A stretch of DNA of 13,912 nt from Choanephora cucurbitarum (Eukaryota > Mucoromycota > Mucoromycetes > Mucorales > Choanephoraceae): positions 1 to 13,912 of the forward strand of contig JAIWNI010000271.1 of assembly GCA_025331435.1 (NCBI GenBank), written 5' to 3'. Each line of letters opens with the position of its first letter. Position 1 is the stretch's first letter. The notes beneath the pieces were generated by a model. It was not told where the DNA came from and did not search any database. It saw only the letters and a program-made list of their open reading frames with translations. The translations under genes were made by a program, and so were the position numbers. This document shows, piece after piece, positions 8,527 through 13,912 of this stretch.

Positions 8527-8689
8527 TGATGTATCGTAAGCTAGATGCATCATTAAATCAAGACATTTATTTAAGACACAATTCCACTTTGTGTCACCAA
8601 GCTCAATTTATATTCACAATCTCATTCTGCACTGAATAAAACCCTCTCTTTAATCTTGTTTAACTCATCTTGACTTAACAGATAAATTA
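8527..8689 (+). repeat. 3' LTR of element B
   Basis: It is identical over all 163 positions to 2981-3143 and directly followed by the second CAAAC. It supplies the AATAAA-containing region presumed to end the transcript. Confidence 0.95.
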
Positions 8690-8694
8690 CAAAC
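8690..8694. repeat. Target-site duplication of element B, right copy (CAAAC)
   Basis: Exact repeat of 2976-2980. Removing B and one copy gives the pre-insertion sequence. Confidence 0.95.
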
Positions 8695-8745
8695 AAGAAA
8701 ATATAAAATTCGGAAATTCAATTAATCATGTCAAGAAAAGATAAA

Positions 8746-8776
8746 TGTTATTTTGACAGATAATGTCAAAATAACA
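8746..8776. repeat. Perfect 13-bp inverted repeat, 5-nt spacer
   Basis: The arms TGTTATTTTGACA and TGTCAAAATAACA flank GATAA. It lies about 55 bp right of element B in the unassigned spacer. Confidence 0.85.
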
Positions 8777-8899
8777 ATAAACCAAACAATGTTCATAAAA
8801 TTGGAAACCTAAAATTACACTAAATGTTACCAAAGGGAAGACGGAAATTAAACATATAGCAAGTGCAGGCTAAAAAGCGATGAAATGATATATAAGGCA

Positions 8900-8926
8900 T
8901 TCAATGTGCGTAGCTAACACATTGAA
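8900..8926. repeat. 9-bp inverted repeat beside a TATA-like motif
   Basis: TTCAATGTG (8900-8908) pairs perfectly with CACATTGAA (8918-8926). ATATATAAGG lies just before it, at about 8887-8896. It may be promoter-like; no gene is attached. Confidence 0.5.
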
Positions 8927-9543
8927 AGCATGATCAGACTTTTATTCATGGATTCTCCTTTTTCTCCAATACTGAAAATAGCTATATGACATGGTACATT
9001 ATTATAACAGGATGGTTGCATAGGCCTTATAAATCAAGGTAGCAGCATCTAACAATACAAGCAATGATTCTGGAGATTTCATTATCAGAAAAGATTAAAT
9101 CATTACTTGGATAAAGATAGTTCTGAGACATACACACAAAGGGCTTGTCTATCATTATCACACTATTTAAACTGATCTAACATCCAACGAAACAAGTGAA
9201 CAAGTATGAAACAGTTAAGCCTGATATATTCAGATACTTTCCAAGACAAAACACATATCTTGATAAAGCATGAATAGCTTCTCATCAAGATATAAACCTA
9301 GTTGAAAATATATCTCCACCTTATTCAAGGCGGAGGCTGAAATCTGGCTACAGACATCTTTTTATAAAGGTGACCAGTCATCCCAGTAGGAAAACTGCTC
9401 ATACAGATAAAATTGTAACGGAGTGATTGATTGAAACCGAGATAGAAATAGTATATTAACACAACATGAACGTGCAGTAGAATTAGTTCCCTCTCTTTCT
9501 TTTTAATAAAAGTTTCGAGTTCCCTCTCATTGAATTTATCTGA

Positions 9544-9876
9544 GCCTGCAAATATCACAGACTCTACGAACCGTCTTTCAGATTGGAAGGGGAGGATGAC
9601 TTTCTGACCAAGATCGAAAAAGATCGGTTAAAAGAAGAGCGAAGAAAAAAGAACAAAGAGAACCGTGATGAAAAAGATCTGATCAAAAAGTCTTTAGTAC
9701 AACAGTCACGGCTACCCGAAAATAAACAGAAAATGTTTATGGGGAATGTGCATAATTTACACAAAGTAATAGCACAAAAGAAATTGAATGAATTAAAGCA
9801 GTTCAGCCAAGCATATCCTAAAGGAGAAAGCACATATGAAAACAAAACGTATATGTTACAACCCCTATTCAAATAG
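9544..9876 (+). pseudogene. Pol fragment 2 of element A: RNase H-integrase linker
   Basis: The open frame from 9544 has no ATG. It encodes a highly charged linker (LEGEDDFLTKIEKDRLKEER and on) rich in Lys, Arg and Glu, followed by KQFSQAYP and KTYMLQPLFK, and stops with TAG at 9874. By position it is the spacer between RNase H and the integrase zinc finger. The integrase continues in the -1 frame, and the two frames overlap at about 9843-9873, so a small indel there broke pol. TTG at 9583 is not a real start. Confidence 0.6.
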
Positions 9877-11228
9877 ACTACATTACACCTGAGGAAGAAG
9901 AAAGAAAAAGAATTCTCAAAGATGTACATAGTTTTGGTCATTTCGGAAGTGAAAGCATGGTAAAAGAAATTCATGCGAAAGGATATCACTGGCCCAAGTT
10001 AATAGACGAAGCAAAAGACATTGTAAAGAAATGTTCACCTTGTCAAAAATATAACATTGCCAAAACTGGATATAATCCATTAAAGCCAATCCTTGCAATG
10101 ATACCCGGTGATCACTGGACCATTGACATGATAGGACCTTTCATTCCCTCAGGCGAAGAACAATACACAGCAATTTTAATCTGTGTAGACATATGTACAA
10201 AATAAGTTATCATCAGACCTGTGAAAAATAAGATGTCAAGTACCATAGCCAATGAGCTCGTAAAAATAATGGGTGATTTCGGTCTTATGAAAACACTGAG
10301 TAGTGATAACGGAAGAGAATTCCGAAACTCGGTGATGAACCATATTAGTAGCGCATTAGGTATCGATAGAAGATACTGTATACCCTATCATGCTAGATCA
10401 AGAGGCGCTGTAGAAAACTCAGTAAAAACTGTGTTACAAGTCCTGCGAAAATATGTTAACTATGAATATGAAGCATGGGCGGAATACTTGCCTATTGTAC
10501 AACTTAGTATCAATTATAAGATTCGAGAACGAACGCTATCTTCTGCATTTTCCTTAATGTTTGCACGAAAATTAAATAACTTTAAAGACTACACTGAAAA
10601 AGACAGTGATGGCAATTACCGAATTCTGACACATGAAGAACTCGAAGAAAGAATTGAAAAAATGGCAAATATAGTCTTACCAGCAATTCAAGAGAGAACA
10701 AGGAAAATCACAGAAATGCAAGCAAAGAATCTTGATGATAAAAATAACTTGGTTCATATCGAAAATGGTACTGCTGTCATGTGTAAGATACAACAACCTC
10801 ATAGAGCACACAAGTTAGCTCCTATCTACCAAGGACCATATATAGTAGTAAGAAAGACAGCAGCTAACAACTACGTTCTAAAAGATGAGCAAGGCAAACT
10901 CTTACATAGAGATTATACCCCATCAGAACTTAAAGTAGTTGCTAATGATGAAACTCTAATTGAAGATGAAACTTATGAAATTGAAGAAATAAGAGATCAT
11001 AGAGGACCAGCATCCAATCGAGAATATCTTGTTAGATGGGCTGGCTATGGCGATAGAGCCAATACCTGGGAGCCGGTATCGTCGTTTACAAATCCAGAAG
11101 TGGTCATCCCACAATACTGGGCAAAAGTAAAAAAGCTTAAGGAACTAGAAAAGATAGTACAGACTAATGTTACAAACGACCAACCAAATAAAAAGATCGA
11201 CAAACGATCTACAAGTACAACACCCTAA
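9843..11228 (+). pseudogene. Pol fragment 3 of element A: integrase and chromodomain, one in-frame stop
   Basis: The frame begins near IDYITPEEEERKRILKDVH. Zinc finger: His codons at 9927 and 9939 (H-x3-H), Cys at 10032 and 10041 (C-x2-C). The catalytic Asp (10125, WTIDMIGPF), Asp (10305, LSSDNGREF) and Glu (10413, GAVENSVKT) are all present, with 35 residues between the last two as is standard. A TAA at 10203-10205 sits in the core where relatives have an aromatic residue (ICTK-stop-VIIRPV). After it the same frame is open to 11228 and includes a GPY module (IYQGPY) and a chromodomain at 10971-11120 (TYEIEEIRDHR, EYLVRWAGYG, TWEP) that keeps the Tyr-Trp-Tyr cage. It is recognisable but dead. 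Confidence 0.85.
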
Positions 11229-11312
11229 AACATACGTCAAAGCAAAAGACGTAGACAAAAAGATCCTAATAAGGAATAGAGATCATGTACAACCCCAATT
11301 GTGGTTGACATT

Positions 11313-11324
11313 GGAGGGGGAGAA
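11313..11324 (+). promoter_or_regulatory. Polypurine tract of element A
   Basis: Twelve uninterrupted purines (GGAGGGGGAGAA) lie directly before the TG that opens the 3' LTR, the normal plus-strand primer position in LTR retrotransposons. Confidence 0.85.
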
Positions 11325-11830
11325 TGTGGTGATTTCACCATAGGATACACAAAATCAAAATACTAAAAATGATAACATATCAAAGGATCATTTATTTAAT
11401 TACGAGATGTAACGAAAACTACATAAAGCTTAATATAATGTACAGAGTTAAAGCTAAGAGGCACATATGACAAAGTAAGCATTAAATGCTTACTCAGAAT
11501 AAAAAGGGCAGAGAAAATTACACAAGCTCCAAATCAGGTCTTCCCATATTTAAAGTCCTAATTCCATTGTATTCAGGAACGGTAAAATTGCAGGACAATG
11601 GTAGAACTCAGGAAGAAGACCTCAACCGGCATATAAAGATTATTTCCCTTATATTTTATGAGAATAAGGATTACTAAAATCCATTCACATTTGAGTAGAC
11701 ACACACTTTAGAAAATGTATATAAACCACTGTATTATTTAGCTTAGAAACATTATTCCACTTTTTAAGAATAAAGAGATTATCAAAGTACTTCCTTGTTT
11801 TCCTTTATTCCATAAACCCCAATTACTACA
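11325..11830 (+). repeat. 3' LTR of element A (506 bp; right end tentative)
   Basis: The left edge is set by the polypurine tract followed by TGTGGTGATT. The right edge is proposed at AATTACTACA (11821-11830), whose reverse complement matches the left end at 8 of 10 bases. Inside are a TATA box (TATATAA, about 11718-11724), an AATAAA (about 11770) and a 9-bp hairpin. No 5' LTR is available for comparison. A second possible end is ACTACTACA near 12023, which fits the left end less well. Confidence 0.6.
11474..11494. repeat. 9-bp hairpin in the LTR of element A
   Basis: AGTAAGCAT and ATGCTTACT are perfect inverted copies around TAA. It lies in the presumed U3 region, upstream of the LTR's TATA box. 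Confidence 0.7.
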
Positions 11831-12110
11831 TATTGAAGGCCAAGTCACTTTCCAACATCAATTGAATAGTATAAATAGAGATAGATTCTTGACTAATTAG
11901 AAACTTCATTCAATTTTACTTTGAATTTATTCCAGACAAAACAATAAAAGTTGAGTCTTAGTCGTACTTTGTCTTTTTTACTACTGCTGAGAACATACTT
12001 ATGCAACAACGAAGTTGACATAGTTACTACTACAGTAATTACTTATATGTCTTCAATAAAGACTTTGATATAATTGCATCCTATACAGTTTGTATTAAAT
12101 TAGTGTACTT
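11831..12110. other. Non-coding spacer with a second LTR-like promoter module
   Basis: No coding frame is seen. A TATA box TATAAATAG at 11870-11878 is followed by a TTAGAAAC...ATTC...TTT pattern resembling the segment after the TATA box in element A's LTR (about 11736-11770), and AATAAA motifs at about 11942 and 12055. It may be a truncated relative of that LTR or its true distal end. Confidence 0.3.
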
Positions 12111-12115
12111 CTATT
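12111..12115. repeat. Target-site duplication of the solo LTR, left copy (CTATT)
   Basis: Repeated exactly at 12279-12283, directly on the other side of the solo LTR. Confidence 0.92.
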
Positions 12116-12278
12116 TAATTTATCTGTTAAGTCAAGATGAGTTAAACAGGATTAAAGAGAGGTTTTTATTCAGTGCAGAATGAGATTGTGAATATAAATT
12201 GAGCTTGGTGACACAAAGTGGAATTGTGTCTTAAATAAATGTCTTGATTTAATGATGCATCTAGCTTACGATACATCA
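12116..12278 (-). mobile_element. Solo LTR of the element B family, inverse orientation
   Basis: Its reverse complement matches the 163-bp LTR of element B over the full length, with two substitutions (at 12149 and 12163). It is flanked by the perfect 5-bp repeat CTATT and has no internal element sequence on either side. This is the usual outcome of recombination between the two LTRs of a former full insertion. It independently confirms the 163-bp length, the TA terminus and the 5-bp duplication. Confidence 0.95.
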
Positions 12279-12283
12279 CTATT
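12279..12283. repeat. Target-site duplication of the solo LTR, right copy (CTATT)
   Basis: Exact copy of 12111-12115. Confidence 0.92.
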
Positions 12284-12520
12284 ACTTGTTACTGTAGTTA
12301 TCAGCATTATCCCTTGTCCTATAAAATTATTTTATTGAATGATGTGATGTTATCTCTTTGGTTTAGTTCCTTGGGTTGAATCTTATTGACACTAGTTGGA
12401 TTATCTGTTTAGTAGGGATTTGTATCTTCTATTCTCATTTCTAATATCATATCTGAGATAACGTATTCGATCTTTCATGTAACCTTATTGTCATTACTGA
12501 GATTAAATGTGCTCACACCA
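12284..12520. other. Intergenic, no gene seen
   Basis: T-rich sequence without a sizeable frame or recognisable repeat. It may hold the 3' flank of the possible minus-strand gene to its right. Confidence 0.5.
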
Positions 12521-12522
12521 CT

Positions 12523-12549
12523 ATGTGGGCTCAGTTGTAATGCCCACAT
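12523..12549. repeat. 8-bp inverted repeat
   Basis: ATGTGGGC (12523-12530) and GCCCACAT (12542-12549) flank an 11-nt spacer at the downstream end of the minus-strand frame 3. Confidence 0.6.
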
Positions 12550-12686
12550 CAATGACCTTACCAAAAGAAGCTAAGATTTTTGTTATGTCCTTCCTGTTTA
12601 TGTCAGGGTGAACAGAGGAAGGTGCGTCAATGAAACGGCTGCGATATAATAATTGGCATTGATCGATAGGCAGGGAAGGATACAAG

Positions 12687-12702
12687 TTTTTTTTTTTTTT
12701 TT
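12687..12702. repeat. Homopolymer run, 16 T
   Basis: An unbroken T16 on the plus strand. It coincides with the frame change between two minus-strand open frames, so its exact length matters for the gene reading there. Confidence 0.9.
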
Positions 12703-12720
12703 CAAAAGGATAGCGCCAGT

Positions 12721-12747
12721 GTTGGTGAAATCGTTTTTTTCGCCAAC
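12721..12747. repeat. 10-bp imperfect hairpin
   Basis: GTTGGTGAAA and TTTCGCCAAC pair at 9 of 10 positions around a 7-nt loop; the odd position would be a G-U pair in plus-strand RNA. Confidence 0.55.
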
Positions 12748-13197
12748 TTCTCTAATAAAAAGTCGAAGATAACGTTTAGGCTTATCGCTTAAAAACTAAC
12801 ATGCGAAGGCCTTGAGATGTTGTTAGAGTACATTTTGAAGACTCTGAAAATTAGTACAATAACTACGGATCTCTGCGAGGTCAAGAAGAAGAGCTTTGGT
12901 TGACTTTGCTGCTTTACAAATACGTGAATCAACGGTTGGAATCTGTTCAATTTCGTCAAGATCCGGCTGAAATATGTCCTGACGGACTAACAATACTCAC
13001 GTTCTTGCTGTTATTTGCGAGTATCTCGGTTTTATTTTAGGATAACACTACGTCCACTTAGCACCTAGGATGCACATATCCCACGTTATTCTATCGCAGA
13101 TTTAAGCTGACAAAAATTTAAAACTAGTCGATAGAATGTCGATGGCGAACGCCCTCCAGCCGCCCTCCAACATACCTTCCTTTTCCTTCTCCGTCAT

Positions 13198-13526
13198 GAA
13201 TATCACCCCCAAACTCTACCATCCTCTCTCATCTCATTGGACCTTAGCTTGTTACAAATAAAGAAAGCGTGTTATTTACAAAAAAAATGTTTTTTTTTTT
13301 ATTCTTTTTCTCTAATACCATTTTTTTTACTTGCTCAGCATAGAATGCTACTATCAGATTTCTTTTCTATTATAAAAGCCTTCTTATTCCTTTTATTATT
13401 GCCATACGCTTTAGTTTGAACAATCTCAATATGTAGCACCAAAATTTTGCGGAAATTGTTTTTGGCTTAACATATTTTTTAAAGAATGTAACCAAAATAA
13501 ATTAACCTCTTTCTCACTTCTAAAGT
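13198..13526. other. AT-rich intergenic stretch upstream of the right-edge gene
   Basis: Several T-rich runs (about 13287-13300 and 13320-13328) and no convincing frame. Just left, 13138-13195 is pyrimidine-rich and more GC-rich than its surroundings. The stretch probably carries the promoter of the gene starting at 13532, but no TATA box at a sensible distance is clear. Confidence 0.4.
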
Positions 13527-13531
13527 ATGAA

Positions 13532-13912
13532 ATGAATACCGACAACATCCAACTTTTACCTTCTGACGAGTTGCTTCAACAAAGACCTCATTTGAAGGAG
13601 TATTTAAATGATTTGGAGCGCATGCAAAACAGATATCTGCAGGAGCATCCTGAAGAAGATGAGGACGAAGTTCAACTTTTTGGTGCTGGCCGACTAGGTT
13701 TTCGCCACCTAGACGCTCTTCGCTCCCATATCGCGCATCTCCCTGTCAAGCGTAAAAGAAGCGTTTGGCAGCAACACCTTCATAACATGGCTGTCCAAAG
13801 GGGGTTGTCTTTTGCGAATAATGACGATCTTCCGGTCATAAGTTCGGCTTATGAGGAGATCGTGAGAGATCCTTCCCTCTTGCAAGCTCTCATCGACCAA
13901 AGAGACGCTTAC
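13532..13912 (+). CDS. Hypothetical protein, N-terminal 127 residues (runs off window)
   Basis: The frame is open from ATG at 13532 to the right edge without a stop. The protein begins MNTDNIQLLPSDELLQQRPH and has a helical segment with LKEYLNDLERMQNRYL. An acidic patch (EHPEEDEDEV) follows at about 40-49, and a basic patch (KRKRSVWQQ) at about 75-83. No signal peptide or membrane segment is visible. Its codon choice is more balanced and GC-richer than the retrotransposon pieces. I do not recognise the family; a nuclear or DNA-binding role is only a possibility suggested by the charge pattern. A two-codon upstream ORF (ATG at 13527, stop TGA at 13533) overlaps the start, so the ATG at 13532 might be reached by leaky scanning or reinitiation. 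It could be a host gene or a transposon-borne one. Confidence 0.55.
   Translation, partial: MNTDNIQLLPSDELLQQRPHLKEYLNDLERMQNRYLQEHPEEDEDEVQLFGAGRLGFRHLDALRSHIAHLPVKRKRSVWQQHLHNMAVQRGLSFANNDDLPVISSAYEEIVRDPSLLQALIDQRDAY

Larger units (their letters stand above)
2981..8689 (+). mobile_element. Element B: recently inserted Ty3/gypsy chromovirus with 163-bp LTRs
   Basis: This is a complete insertion of 5709 bp: 5' LTR, 38-base leader, Gag-protease-RT frame, RT-RNase H-integrase-chromodomain frame, 3' untranslated region and 3' LTR. The two LTRs are identical at all 163 positions and the insertion is flanked by the perfect repeat CAAAC, so integration is recent. It landed at the left end of the spacer in element A's pol, in the same orientation as A. 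The coding frame is broken inside RT and the integrase active-site spacing is unusual, so this copy probably cannot move on its own. Confidence 0.95.
8695..9543. other. Unassigned AT-rich DNA splitting element A's pol
   Basis: Removing B joins 2974-2980 to this stretch. It separates A's RNase H end (LSRL...WAC) from its integrase linker (ACKYHRLYEPSF...) by about 850 bp with no coding sequence I can recognise. The left edge GCATGCA (2967-2973) and right edge GCCTGCA (9544-9550) match at 6 of 7 bases, suggesting a decayed target duplication. Joining them keeps A's frame open. I found no terminal inverted repeats, poly-A tail or LTR termini. It holds a 13-bp hairpin at 8746-8776 and a TATA-like box with a hairpin at 8887-8926. 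The class is unknown. Confidence 0.45.
1171..11830 (+). mobile_element. Element A: old Ty3/gypsy chromovirus, interrupted by later insertions
   Basis: Plus-strand pieces in the canonical order RT, RNase H, integrase, chromodomain, polypurine tract and 3' LTR occur at 1503-2973 and 9544-11830. Between them lie element B (2981-8689) and about 850 bp of other DNA. The 5' LTR, gag and protease are not recognisable; they are presumed lost or left of element C. Damage includes an RNase H active-site substitution, a frame change near 9843-9870 and an in-frame stop at 10203. The copy is dead. Confidence 0.8.
12521..12996 (-). pseudogene. Possible spliced gene or frameshifted coding remnant, function unknown
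   Basis: Three minus-strand frames look coding by composition. Frame 1 (12996-12823) encodes 57 residues including RQDIFQPDLDEIEQIPTVDS. Frame 2 (12795-12601) includes KPKRYLRLFIREVGEKNDF. Frame 3 (12751-12521) includes RSRFIDAPSSVHPDINRKD and SFGKVIDVGI. Frames 2 and 3 meet across a 16-A run (12702-12687), where adding one base or removing two would join them. An upstream ATG (13197) followed after 22 nt by a GTATGT donor-like site (13175), with a TAG acceptor ending at 12987, would join frame 1 in phase. I do not recognise the protein. It may be a host gene with introns or a decayed mobile-element ORF. Splicing and function are inferred. Confidence 0.3.

Noticed and set aside
13088..13137. 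ATTCTATCG/CGATAGAAT 9-bp inverted repeat as termini of a small transposon
   Set aside because: Only 32 bp lie between the arms and no flanking duplication is seen; a chance repeat in AT-rich DNA is simpler.
13136..13261. Small plus-strand ORF of 41 codons in the pyrimidine-rich patch
   Set aside because: It is short, of low complexity (Pro/Ser/Leu from CT-rich DNA), has no recognisable features, and overlaps the possible minus-strand first exon.
13237..13419. Hydrophobic 60-residue plus-strand ORF
   Set aside because: Its Phe/Leu-rich composition comes from T-runs; it has no ATG at the opening and no other support.
1..13912. CRISPR array, tRNA, rRNA or riboswitch
   Set aside because: No regularly spaced direct repeats, cloverleaf-like sequences or rRNA-like segments were seen on either strand.

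Overview
The window looks like a transposon-dense stretch of a fungal chromosome. All recognisable protein families are Ty3/gypsy (Metaviridae) LTR retrotransposon proteins, and two integrases end in chromodomains (chromoviruses). The DNA is AT-rich and I saw no bacterial operon structure, Shine-Dalgarno sites, tRNA or rRNA. An early-diverging fungus (Mucoromycota-like) is my guess and is not proven.

Layout. (1) 1-1170, minus strand: the 5' end of element C, with a candidate 626-bp LTR (545-1170), a short leader and the N-terminal 163 codons of gag, leaving the window at base 1. (2) 1171-11830, plus strand: an old, broken chromovirus, element A. It has a gag/protease side too decayed to recognise (1171-1502), RT-RNase H (1503 to about 2973), integrase with chromodomain (9544-11228), a polypurine tract and a 3' LTR (11325-11830). 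(3) 2981-8689: a young element B, 5709 bp, inserted inside A. Its two 163-bp LTRs are identical and it is flanked by a perfect 5-bp duplication, CAAAC. (4) 8695-9543: about 850 bp of unassigned DNA that also separates the two halves of A's pol and probably arrived before B. (5) 12116-12278: a solo LTR of the B family in inverse orientation, with its own 5-bp duplication CTATT. (6) 12284-13531: no confident gene, but minus-strand reading frames at 12521-12996 look coding and may be a spliced host gene or a frameshifted remnant. (7) 13532-13912: the start of an unrecognised protein gene running off the right edge.

How it fits together. Element B encodes Gag, protease and the start of RT in one open frame, like single-ORF Tf1/sushi-type elements. 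The frame breaks inside RT at about 5563-5599, where an RT motif segment is absent, and the integrase has a two-residue-short D-to-E spacing. B therefore has the marks of recent integration but a probably defective polymerase, so it either was mobilised in trans or broke after landing. B and C each carry a 10-11-nt leader sequence complementary to a site just downstream of a TATA-like box. That arrangement would fit self-primed reverse transcription, although in B the site lies 21 nt from the LTR edge.
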